This document shows positions 1 through 4,956 of a stretch of DNA of 5,607 bases, piece after piece; the stretch's first letter is position 1; each line of letters opens with the position of its first letter. Position numbers and translations under genes: made by a program. The notes beneath the pieces are model-generated. The model was not told where the DNA came from, did not search any database, and was given only the letters and a program-made list of their open reading frames with translations. This stretch comes from Dehalococcoidia bacterium (lineage in GTDB: Bacteria > Chloroflexota > Dehalococcoidia > Tepidiformales > Tepidiformaceae), in assembly GCA_023228745.1 (NCBI GenBank), contig JALOAP010000231.1, positions 1 to 5,607 of the forward strand, given 5' to 3'.

Positions 1-221
1 GGCGCCAGCCATGGGTGGTCTATGGCTTCATGCGCACGTCGGAGGGTGCAACTGAGCGCGATGGCATCCAGGTCTTCTTCTGGCTGTTCACGGCGCTCTA
101 CGTGGTCATCAGCGTTGCACTCGTTTGGACCCTGCTGAAGTGGCCGCGTGGCAAGCCGGGCGGCGATGTGCCCGCAGCCGCGCGCGGACGGGAGGGGAGG
201 GAGGCCGCGGATGTCGCCTGA
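1..221 (+). CDS. cydA: Cytochrome bd ubiquinol oxidase subunit I, C-terminal fragment
   Basis: This is the last 72 residues of CydA, the subunit that carries the hemes and the quinol-oxidation site of the terminal oxidase that reduces O2 to water in the cytoplasmic membrane. The reading frame starts at base 3 and the rest lies left of the window. What is seen: an RQPWVVYGFMRTSEG stretch near the start, matching the conserved QPW-containing segment before the last helix of CydA, then one hydrophobic helix (about residues 23-47, VFFWLFTALYVVISVALVW). A short Arg/Gly/Ala-rich cytoplasmic tail ends at TGA 219-221. The following protein is clearly CydB, which confirms the assignment. The last 11 bases overlap the cydB start, and the tail codons also encode the cydB ribosome binding site. 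The heme ligands are outside the window, so bd subtype and Q-loop length cannot be judged. Confidence 0.88.
   Translation, partial: RQPWVVYGFMRTSEGATERDGIQVFFWLFTALYVVISVALVWTLLKWPRGKPGGDVPAAARGREGREAADVA
199..204 (+). promoter_or_regulatory. Shine-Dalgarno of cydB inside cydA
   Basis: GGGAGG sits inside the cydA tail codons, six bases before ATG 211, and decides the cydB start over the in-frame ATG at 148, which lacks such a site. Confidence 0.7.
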
Positions 222-1233
222 GGAAGGTGCGGCGGCTATCGCCGTGGCCGCCATCGTGCTCTACGCCGTCTTCGGTGGCGCGGACTTCGGCGGGGGGATC
301 TGGACGCTCTTCGCCACGGGACCGCGCAAGGAGGACCAGCGCAACGCCCTCGAACGCGCCATTGGCCCGGTGTGGGAGACGAACCACGTCTGGCTCATCC
401 TGCTCGTGGTCACGCTGTTCGTTGTCTTCCCGACGGCCTACGCGATCATCTTCACGGCGCTCTATGTGCCGCTCTTCCTGTCGCTGCTGGGCATTGTCGC
501 GCGTGGAGCGGCGTTCGCGCTTCGCCACTATAGCGACCGCGACACGCAGCTCAACGCCGCCGCGATGCGCGCCTTCTCGGTCGCGAGCCTGCTGACGCCG
601 TTCATGTTCGGCGCCACAGTCGGGGCGCTGACCGGCGGCCACATCGACCTCGACGGGACGGATGTCACGAGCGGCGCATTCGACGGTTGGCTGACGCCGT
701 TCGCGCTTGTCTGCGGGCTCATCGGGCTGCTCATCAGTGCCTTCGTCGCGGCTGCGTTCATGGTGCCCCGGACGGAAGGAGCGCTGCAGCGGGACTTTCG
801 GCGGCGCGCGCTCGTGTCGTCGGTTGCGCTGGGAGCGGTGACGACTGTCGCCATCCCGCTCGCCAACGCCGATGCGGACCTCTTCTTCGAACGGCTCGAC
901 CGTTGGGAGGTGGTACTCACGATGGCGGTAACGGCGCTGCTTGGGCTCGCGACGCTGGCGCTGCTGGCACGGGGGTTTGCGCAGGCGGTGCCGCTCTTCG
1001 CCGGTGCGACGGTGGCGGGCGTGATTACTGCGTGGGCGCTCGCGCTGAACCCCAACATGGTGCTCCCTGGCCTGACCATCGAAGATGCCGCGACCGCGAA
1101 CATCACCGTCGTCTCGTTCCTCATTGCGCTGCCAATTGGCGCGCTCATCCTGGTCCCGTCGCTCTACTTGCTCTACAACACCTTCTCGCGCGACATCTTC
1201 GTCGCCGGGCAGGAGCCGCCCGGGCACCCGTGA
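211..1233 (+). CDS. cydB: Cytochrome bd ubiquinol oxidase subunit II
   Basis: CydB is the second, largely structural subunit of the bd-type terminal oxidase and partners the CydA encoded just upstream. The 340-residue product has the family's normal length and is almost entirely hydrophobic, with about eight or nine membrane helices. Recognisable signatures are GGADFGGGIW at residues 22-31 (equivalent to the GFDxG motif of the first helix, with Asp25) and GPVWETNHVWLI at 52-63 (equivalent to the conserved PxWDGNxVWLI segment opening the second helix). I chose ATG 211 because GGGAGG (199-204) lies six bases before it and the protein then starts right at the first helix. An upstream in-frame start at 148 would add 21 unlikely basic residues. 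The 11-base overlap with cydA suggests translational coupling. No cydX-like small ORF or cydCD follows. Confidence 0.93.
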   Translation: MSPEEGAAAIAVAAIVLYAVFGGADFGGGIWTLFATGPRKEDQRNALERAIGPVWETNHVWLILLVVTLFVVFPTAYAIIFTALYVPLFLSLLGIVARGAAFALRHYSDRDTQLNAAAMRAFSVASLLTPFMFGATVGALTGGHIDLDGTDVTSGAFDGWLTPFALVCGLIGLLISAFVAAAFMVPRTEGALQRDFRRRALVSSVALGAVTTVAIPLANADADLFFERLDRWEVVLTMAVTALLGLATLALLARGFAQAVPLFAGATVAGVITAWALALNPNMVLPGLTIEDAATANITVVSFLIALPIGALILVPSLYLLYNTFSRDIFVAGQEPPGHP

Positions 1234-1271
1234 GCCGTGAGGGCGTAGAATGCGCCGCGCAGGAGGGTGTG

Positions 1272-1736
1272 ATGACGATTTCGAAGCAGGAACTCGCCCA
1301 GGCGATCCGGTTCGCCGGCGATCGCGCTGCTACGGCCGCGCACTACACGAAGGACTGGAACCACCAGCTCGGCCACCAGTGGACCAGCGGCGACGCCTTT
1401 CGCCATATCGCCGCGACGGCAGCGGGGCTGGAGCGCCTCGCGCCACTGCTCGATGCGGGCGTGCTGGATGGCGTGAACCAGGCCGCGGCCGCTGCGAACA
1501 ACGCCCAGACGATCGAGGCGGCGCAGGGCATGTCGCGCGAAGAGGTCATCCAGGCCATCCGCGACGGCGCCGAGCAGTCGGCGAAGGCAGTCGAAGCGAT
1601 GGACGACGCGGACCTGGCGAAGACGGTCACGCTCGGCGGCTACGAGATGCCAAAGGGCGAAATCCTCGCGCAAATCTGGGTCCACCACCAGATCGCGCAC
1701 GCCTATGAAGCGAGCGCGCGCTGGCCGTTGCTGTGA
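1272..1736 (+). CDS. DinB-superfamily protein (putative metal-binding four-helix bundle)
   Basis: The 154-residue product has the size and helical make-up of the DinB / mycothiol-dependent maleylpyruvate isomerase N-terminal superfamily, four-helix bundles that usually bind one divalent metal through three histidines. Fitting residues are His45 in SGDAFRHIAATAAGLERL (the usual helix-2 histidine) and the late HxxxH pair His139 and His143 in WVHHQIAHAYE. Members include thiol-dependent transferases or isomerases and many uncharacterised stress-linked proteins, so no substrate can be given. There is no signal peptide or membrane segment, so it should be cytoplasmic. ATG 1272 is supported by AGGAGG at 1261-1266 with a five-base spacer. 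It starts 38 bases after cydB on the same strand and could be read through from cydAB, but a functional link is not evident. Family call rests on the motif layout only. Confidence 0.72.
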   Translation: MTISKQELAQAIRFAGDRAATAAHYTKDWNHQLGHQWTSGDAFRHIAATAAGLERLAPLLDAGVLDGVNQAAAAANNAQTIEAAQGMSREEVIQAIRDGAEQSAKAVEAMDDADLAKTVTLGGYEMPKGEILAQIWVHHQIAHAYEASARWPLL

Positions 1737-1737
1737 G

Positions 1738-1768
1738 TAGCTATTAGCCAATAGCTCTTAGCTGTTAG
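1738..1768 (+). repeat. Four imperfect TAGCNNN heptamers with embedded hairpin
   Basis: Starting one base after the DinB stop codon, the sequence runs TAGCTAT, TAGCCAA, TAGCTCT, TAGCTGT and a final TAG, a seven-base period. The first two and a half units also form an inverted repeat: AGCTATT (1739-1745), loop AGCC, AATAGCT (1750-1756). Because seven is not a multiple of three, TAG occurs in all three forward frames. It may be a weak terminator or a degraded short tandem repeat; no U-tract follows. It marks the boundary between housekeeping genes and the accessory segment. Confidence 0.65.
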
Positions 1769-1789
1769 TGGAAGGAGCGGGGGTGACGA

Positions 1790-1915
1790 GTGACGCGGTT
1801 TGATGGGACGTCGAATGTGTCGCCGGGGCGCGGGAAGCGGGCGAACCGCGTGTTCCGCGTGCTCGACGCGCTCGCGGATGCGATGCGGACGTTTCTGCAC
1901 GCGGTCGGGCTGTAG
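1790..1915 (+). CDS. Possible small protein, 41 residues, unknown
   Basis: A GTG-initiated frame encodes 41 residues: a basic N-terminal part (GRGKRANR, residues 13-20) followed by a predicted amphipathic helix (VFRVLDALADAMRTFLHAVGL, 21-41). Support comes from codon use: 37 of 42 codons including the stop end in G or C by hand count, like the strongly coding genes to its left, and better than expected for non-coding DNA in this window. A purine-rich GGAAGGAG lies at 1770-1777, about 12 bases before the GTG, which is long for a Shine-Dalgarno spacing. A closer GTG (1783) is in another frame and stops after six codons. The protein is not recognised. It might be a remnant of a longer gene, since the heptamer repeat sits just upstream. 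Confidence 0.35.
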   Translation: MTRFDGTSNVSPGRGKRANRVFRVLDALADAMRTFLHAVGL

Positions 1916-1940
1916 TGTTCGGGCGGTAGCGGCCCGGCCC

Positions 1941-1996
1941 GAGATTGCACGCTGCCTTGTTAGACACGGGCGAACTATGTTAGAAAGAGCAATCTC
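1941..1996 (+). promoter_or_regulatory. Possible control region of the HTH gene: nested repeats
   Basis: Two eight-base arms, GAGATTGC (1941-1948) and GCAATCTC (1989-1996), are perfect inverted repeats 40 bases apart just before the HTH gene. Between them TGTTAGA occurs twice (1958-1964 and 1978-1984), spaced exactly 20 bases, so on the same helix face. TTGTTA (1957-1962) and TTAGAA (1980-1985) are 17 bases apart and could be a weak -35/-10 pair overlapping these repeats. The repeats are seen directly; the regulatory role is inference. Confidence 0.3.
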
Positions 1997-1998
1997 CG

Positions 1999-2343
1999 GT
2001 GGGTGGCTGGCGGCGGGGAGCGGAGGTTGCCCATGTTCGAACCGCGAGAGGTGCTCCAAGGCTTGCCTCCCAGCACCATCCGCACCTGGCGGACGATCAG
2101 TGCGAGGTGCTTGCCCGTCGGCTTTGTGGCCGAAGCGAGGGCGACATCGGCGACGAGCTCGGGGGGTCTCCGAGTAGTGTGCACCGCCGCATCGAAAAGC
2201 TGTACGACGGTGTCTTCGTCCCGCTCGGGATCAAGCCCGACGGCTGGCTCTGTGCGTGGTGGGTGGCGATGCACTACGAGTGCTGCACGAAACGGGTGTT
2301 CGCGCTGATTGAGAATTCGGAGGAATCTTTCAAAGTAAGTTAG
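1999..2343 (+). CDS. Small LuxR/GerE-type helix-turn-helix DNA-binding protein, 5' end possibly frameshifted
   Basis: The open frame encodes 114 residues. From about residue 30 it reads like a GerE/LuxR C-terminal DNA-binding domain: LADDQCEVLARRLCG (30-44, first helix, like LTxRQxEVL), SEGDIGDELG (46-55) and GSPSSVHRRIEKLY (56-69, recognition helix), then LGIKPDGWLCAWW (76-88) as the closing helix. No receiver or ligand domain is present, so it would be a stand-alone DNA binder; sigma-70 region 4 is the main alternative. The first 28 residues look non-native: GTG 1999 has no good ribosome binding site, whereas ATG 2033 has GGAGG (2021-2025) seven bases before it but lies in another frame (MFEPREVLQGLPPSTIR). 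A one-base shift near 2081-2085 would join that start to HLADDQCEVL. It may be a pseudogene, a sequencing error or a shifted gene. It precedes the central cassette and could regulate it. Confidence 0.6.
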   Translation: MGGWRRGAEVAHVRTARGAPRLASQHHPHLADDQCEVLARRLCGRSEGDIGDELGGSPSSVHRRIEKLYDGVFVPLGIKPDGWLCAWWVAMHYECCTKRVFALIENSEESFKVS

Positions 2344-2485
2344 CAGTGTGTTCGTTCCATCCAAGCGTAGCCTGAACCAAGGCTCCTGATCGCAGATCAG
2401 GCATTGTTTGCCAGGCGAGGCCTAACGCGGCACCAACAATCAGAAGAACGGTCATTCCAATTCTAGGCGCCCTCGTTGTCGCCAT
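2330..2485 (-). CDS. Possible small single-helix membrane protein, antisense, unknown
   Basis: On the minus strand a 51-residue frame begins at ATG (complement of 2483-2485) and ends by overlapping the last 14 bases of the HTH gene tail to tail. The product has a basic start (MATTRAPRIG), one hydrophobic stretch (about residues 11-25, MTVLLIVGAALGLAW) and a short polar tail, the plan of a small membrane peptide with its N-terminus inside. Against it: there is no recognisable Shine-Dalgarno, fewer than half of its codons end in G or C, and it covers a hairpin that could instead terminate the HTH gene. It is listed because the charge-then-helix pattern is coherent; chance is a real alternative. 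Confidence 0.25.
   Translation of the reverse strand: MATTRAPRIGMTVLLIVGAALGLAWQTMPDLRSGALVQATLGWNEHTANLL
2385..2401 (+). terminator. Hairpin downstream of the HTH gene, possible weak terminator
   Basis: CCTGATC (2385-2391), a GCA loop and GATCAGG (2395-2401) form a perfect seven-base-pair stem 42 bases after the HTH stop codon. It is followed by CATTGTTTG, a poor U-rich tail. It could end the upstream transcript before the cassette. Confidence 0.35.
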
Positions 2486-2504
2486 TCACAATCGGGTAGT
2501 GAAT
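2484..2504 (+). promoter_or_regulatory. Operator-like dyad ahead of the three-gene cassette
   Basis: ATTCAC (2484-2489) and GTGAAT (2499-2504) are perfect inverted arms around a nine-base centre, giving a 21-base dyad about 60 bases before the first cassette gene. The symmetry extends with one bulge (CCATTCAC against GTGAATTGG). Size and position suit a dimeric repressor or activator site, and the HTH protein upstream is an obvious candidate ligand. No convincing -35/-10 pair could be fixed around it. The binding role is inference. Confidence 0.35.
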
Positions 2505-2551
2505 TGGGCATGCAACGGGCCTAGGGTGTGAACCGATTCTCACGCCAGCAA

Positions 2552-2557
2552 AGGAGG
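2552..2557 (+). promoter_or_regulatory. Consensus Shine-Dalgarno of the first cassette gene
   Basis: AGGAGG stands six bases before ATG 2564. It rules out the in-frame GTG at 2528, which would add 12 residues and has no such site. Confidence 0.75.
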
Positions 2558-2563
2558 TTTCGA

Positions 2564-3298
2564 ATGAGTATCAGCAGATCCGTGACGACCGGAGCCCGTC
2601 GCGTGTTCGGGCAGCCCTGGGAACTTGGACTCCTAGCAATAGCGCTCGTGGCGATTGTCGCGATGGTCGGGCGTGTCGGCGCAGCGGCTCAAGATGGCCG
2701 CCAGAACGTCGCGTCCGCAGACAAGCGGCTCGCAGAGGCCGCGCTGCAGCGCCAAGCAGCACTTTCCGAGGGCCGTGTGGACGTGTCCGGGGAACTGCTT
2801 ATCTCGTTCACGTCAGGTTTGACGCTTCATGAAGCGCTCGAGGTCGTGCGTCAAGCGGCCCCGAACGCGACGCCGACTGTGATCACTTACCAGATTGAGG
2901 ACAGCTCAGGAATCATCCACACCATCGGATCATTCGTGTCGGAAGGAGAGGATGCCGCTGAGAAGGCCCCGCGATTCCTTGCCGCGCAAGTTGAGTCCAT
3001 TCGCGGAATGGCAGAGGCGCGGCTTGTATGCGCCGTGCCCGAGGCAGCGGGAACCGGGGAATCACTCGCCCCTGATTGTGAACCGGAAACTCACCCGACC
3101 GCCCAAAAGCACCTTGAGGCCCAAGCTAACCTCGATGCGGCGGCAGCTGTCGTGCGGTCGATTCAGATTCACGCGTCGCAAACGGACGCCATCTCTGCGT
3201 ACAACGCGGTTGGAGACGAGATTCTTGCCGTGGAGCAGATCCTGAATGGCCGAGTACTTGGACCGATTGTGCCCGTCGAAGGAGACACCGCAAAATGA
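2564..3298 (+). CDS. Membrane-anchored extracytoplasmic protein, unknown family (cassette gene 1)
   Basis: This 244-residue protein is not recognised. Its N-terminus has Arg5, Arg12 and Arg13, then a hydrophobic segment (about residues 21-36, LGLLAIALVAIVAMVG) ending in VGAAAQ (38-43). It is therefore either a signal anchor or a signal peptide cut near residue 42. The exported part begins with a charged, likely helical linker (43-72), then a region predicted as alternating strand and helix (VSGELLISF 74-82, LTLHEALEVVRQAAP 86-100, TVITYQIED 105-113, IIHTIGSFV 117-125). Further helices follow (131-154 and 180-227). Cys156 and Cys172 flank a Gly/Pro-rich loop and could pair. ATG 2564 is fixed by the AGGAGG upstream. 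The stop overlaps the next start by four bases (ATGA). It is the first gene of a tightly packed set of three, all directed to the membrane or beyond. A sensor, scaffold or secretion role is possible; none is shown. Confidence 0.8.
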   Translation: MSISRSVTTGARRVFGQPWELGLLAIALVAIVAMVGRVGAAAQDGRQNVASADKRLAEAALQRQAALSEGRVDVSGELLISFTSGLTLHEALEVVRQAAPNATPTVITYQIEDSSGIIHTIGSFVSEGEDAAEKAPRFLAAQVESIRGMAEARLVCAVPEAAGTGESLAPDCEPETHPTAQKHLEAQANLDAAAAVVRSIQIHASQTDAISAYNAVGDEILAVEQILNGRVLGPIVPVEGDTAK

Positions 3299-3978
3299 CA
3301 ACACTCCAGGCACTGCCTCGCCGATACCCACGCGACCCACGAGCACGCGCTATCGTCGCGTTCGCAGCGCTCTTGATGCTGACGTTCGCCTTGTATGTGC
3401 ACCAGCCTCCATCCGCCGGCGCGCTCTACACGACATTCGCGCCCACACAAGGAGACATCGACGGAAAGGTATCCGCGTTTGGTCCGACCTACCGTGACCA
3501 TAACAGCCAGATGATCTGGCAGACCTCATCCGCGTGCGTCTCGACATCACGACTCTACAACTTCTGCACCATCGACGACGTATTCGAGCATGAGATTTGG
3601 CTCCACAACTACCACGTGCAGTATCCAGAGTCATATCGGTGGGCTCACTACAACCAGGGGTACTCGAGCAATTTGCCGTCTCCGTACATCGATGTCCCTG
3701 ACTCGGACCCTCCTCAGGAGTGGGGCATCACGATCGGTTCCGTTGATGCTGACAATCTGGCCGCGTACACCTGGTACTACGGCAACATCGTCTCGAACGC
3801 AGACAATCCTGGGCCGAACTGGTACAAGCTTCGCTTCGCGGTCGGCGATACGGACGTTCCGGGCTGCGTCACCGGTCGAGCGTGGTGCATGTTGAGTGAG
3901 GATGATGGCTACATCCGGATCCCATTCACCTCGTACTACACGTTCCCGAACCACCTCTATTGGTACGGGCCGTATTGA
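3295..3978 (+). CDS. Secreted aromatic-rich protein with four cysteines, unknown family (cassette gene 2)
   Basis: The 227-residue product is not recognised. It begins with a basic region (Arg9 to Arg18) and a hydrophobic core (AIVAFAALLMLTFALYV, 19-35), ending in PPSAGA before residue 44, a good signal peptidase I site; export is the clearest inference. The mature part of about 184 residues is very rich in Tyr and Trp (WHY clusters at 102-123, YTWYYG 158-163, and an end of HLYWYGPY). It has Cys81, Cys91, Cys191 and Cys198, spaced like two local disulfides. Asp-rich turns (VPDSDPP 134-140, VGDTDVPG 183-190, SEDDG 201-205) could bind calcium or simply be loops. This composition suits an extracellular beta-rich domain that binds surfaces or sugars, but no motif proves it. 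It starts within the stop of gene 1 (ATGA) and its stop overlaps gene 3 (TTGA). Base composition is lower in GC than the flanking genes. Confidence 0.8.
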   Translation: MTTLQALPRRYPRDPRARAIVAFAALLMLTFALYVHQPPSAGALYTTFAPTQGDIDGKVSAFGPTYRDHNSQMIWQTSSACVSTSRLYNFCTIDDVFEHEIWLHNYHVQYPESYRWAHYNQGYSSNLPSPYIDVPDSDPPQEWGITIGSVDADNLAAYTWYYGNIVSNADNPGPNWYKLRFAVGDTDVPGCVTGRAWCMLSEDDGYIRIPFTSYYTFPNHLYWYGPY

Positions 3979-4370
3979 GGAAGCCTGCCGTCCGCGGCAT
4001 TTTCACTATCGGGAGCGCGATCGGACTGATCGCGCTCCCGGTGCTTGCCTTCTGGCTCCCGACCACTCACGAAGACATAGCGTCGGTCGCTCCTGACGTG
4101 AGCCAAGCAATGAAGGTTGAGGCGCGACATGCCGGGACTATTCGCGCGAACCGGCTTCAAATTACTCGGGCGAATCTTGGGGAAGGGGTCCCAGTCGAGG
4201 GGCAGGTGACTTGGCGCACTCTTTTCGGCGTCGACTTTGGGACCACAACCCTCGCGGGCGCATCGGTGCGTACGGAGATCGATTACCCGACGTTTGGAGT
4301 CGTGTGGGTTTCGTTCCTGGCAGCCGAGGTCGGCCTCGCAGCGAGCGTCCTGTACTTGCGGTCGGCGTAG
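3975..4370 (+). CDS. Two-helix membrane protein with external loop, unknown (cassette gene 3)
   Basis: This frame encodes about 131 residues from TTG 3975, which overlaps the stop of gene 2 by four bases and mimics the ATGA junction upstream. A TTG at 3960 would add five residues and is the alternative; neither has a clear Shine-Dalgarno, so coupled translation is likely. The protein has a basic start (RKPAVR), a first membrane segment (about 9-28, IFTIGSAIGLIALPVLAFWL), a polar loop of about 78 residues (29-106) and a second membrane segment (107-128) ending in Arg-Ser-Ala. With the basic N-terminus inside, the loop faces out and both ends are cytoplasmic. No Cys, enzyme motif or known domain is seen. 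As the last gene of the set it could be a membrane partner or anchor for the two exported proteins. Family unknown; coding status is supported by the overlap and the coherent topology. Confidence 0.7.
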   Translation: MRKPAVRGIFTIGSAIGLIALPVLAFWLPTTHEDIASVAPDVSQAMKVEARHAGTIRANRLQITRANLGEGVPVEGQVTWRTLFGVDFGTTTLAGASVRTEIDYPTFGVVWVSFLAAEVGLAASVLYLRSA

Positions 4371-4615
4371 TTCATCCGGCCACGTAACCCCGGGGAGACG
4401 GGAGGGAGTGTACGCGACTTTCAACCATTCCGGACCGCGTCGCGGCGCGAACAACGATTCCGAAGGCGGAGACGGGGGTTGTGGCCTTCAGCCGCTTGCA
4501 TGGGAGATAGTCTTCCCTGTGGAGACGCCCCGAAGGTTGCTGCTGAGCCTATCATTCGAGCGGCCGTGATTCGAAGTCTCTACGGAAACGATTTCTTCAT
4601 CGGGTAGGAGGATGC

Positions 4616-4849
4616 ATGAGGGATCTGGGTGACCCGATCGCATGGGAGGCGTTGCTGCTCGGCCTCGGCGTGGCGTTCGCGGCGCTGGTCGCGATGGCAT
4701 TCACGTGGCGAGCCTTGCGGGCACAGCGCGCGTCGGATGGGATGAGCGCAGGCCCGCCCCTCGCCCTGTTAGGGCTAAGCCTGCTGCTGATCGCCGGTCT
4801 ACTGCTGGCAACCTGGGCGCTCAACCTGCAGGGCAACCTCGGGATGTAG
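4616..4849 (+). CDS. Small two-helix membrane protein, unknown
   Basis: The 77-residue product has two hydrophobic helices, about 12-34 (ALLLGLGVAFAALVAMAFTWRAL) and 48-69 (PLALLGLSLLLIAGLLLATWAL). A short basic turn (RAQRAS, 35-40) joins them, which puts that turn in the cytoplasm and both ends outside. AGGAGG (4606-4611) lies four bases before ATG 4616 and supports the start; an ATG at 4612 is in a different frame. It returns to the high GC of the flanks. It is separated from the cassette by 245 bases in which I see no convincing gene, so it is probably not part of it. It resembles small bacterial membrane proteins in general and cannot be assigned to a family. Confidence 0.75.
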   Translation: MRDLGDPIAWEALLLGLGVAFAALVAMAFTWRALRAQRASDGMSAGPPLALLGLSLLLIAGLLLATWALNLQGNLGM

Positions 4850-4871
4850 TTGGGGGAACTCGTACATGATT

Positions 4872-4910
4872 CCGGGTCCCGCCGTCGCGGAGCAGCGTTC
4901 CCGGGTCCCG
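4872..4910 (+). repeat. Ten-base direct repeat CCGGGTCCCG, two copies
   Basis: CCGGGTCCCG occurs at 4872-4881 and 4901-4910, 29 bases apart, in the gap between two convergent genes. Each copy is itself nearly palindromic. Function is unknown. Confidence 0.6.
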
Positions 4911-4915
4911 AGGCC

Positions 4916-4949
4916 GCAGTGGGCCTCGACTACCGCCGAGGCCCACTGC
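4916..4949 (-). terminator. Perfect 13-bp hairpin after the synthase gene, probable terminator
   Basis: GCAGTGGGCCTCG (4916-4928) and its exact reverse complement (4937-4949) enclose an eight-base loop. It starts seven bases beyond the stop codon of the minus-strand synthase gene and lies 66 bases after the stop of the rightward membrane-protein gene, so it could serve both convergent transcripts. No U-tract follows on either side, so it is not a textbook intrinsic terminator; it may act as a 3'-end stabiliser or need a factor. Confidence 0.6.
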
Positions 4950-4956
4950 CTGCTGG

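Noticed and set aside
109..1227. Long minus-strand open frame of 372 residues opposite cydB
   Set aside because: It is extremely rich in Arg, Glu and Asp with no domain-like pattern, as expected for the antisense shadow of a high-GC membrane protein gene; cydB on the plus strand is unambiguous.
687..1271. Extension of the DinB frame upstream to 687
   Set aside because: The upstream part lies inside cydB in another frame and has Ala/Arg/Gly-rich shadow composition; AGGAGG at 1261-1266 fixes the start at 1272.
1703..2059. Minus-strand frames across the 1.7-2.06 kb region
   Set aside because: They have Arg/Pro-rich composition, no ribosome binding site and cross the DinB gene end and the heptamer array; they are shadows.
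2476..2502. Sigma-70-like promoter TTGTCG / TAGTGA before the cassette
   Set aside because: The spacer is only 15 bases and the -10 match is poor, so it is not listed as a promoter although it overlaps the dyad.
3589..3606. HEIWLH in the secreted protein as a zinc protease HEXXH motif
   Set aside because: The spacing is HExxxH, not HExxH, and no third ligand or protease-like context follows.
4408..4569. GTG-started frame of 53 residues in the gap after the cassette
   Set aside because: GGAGG is too close to the GTG, codon use is unremarkable and the product has no coherent feature. The 4371-4615 gap otherwise shows only an ATTCGA direct repeat (4554, 4569) around a CGGCCG palindrome.
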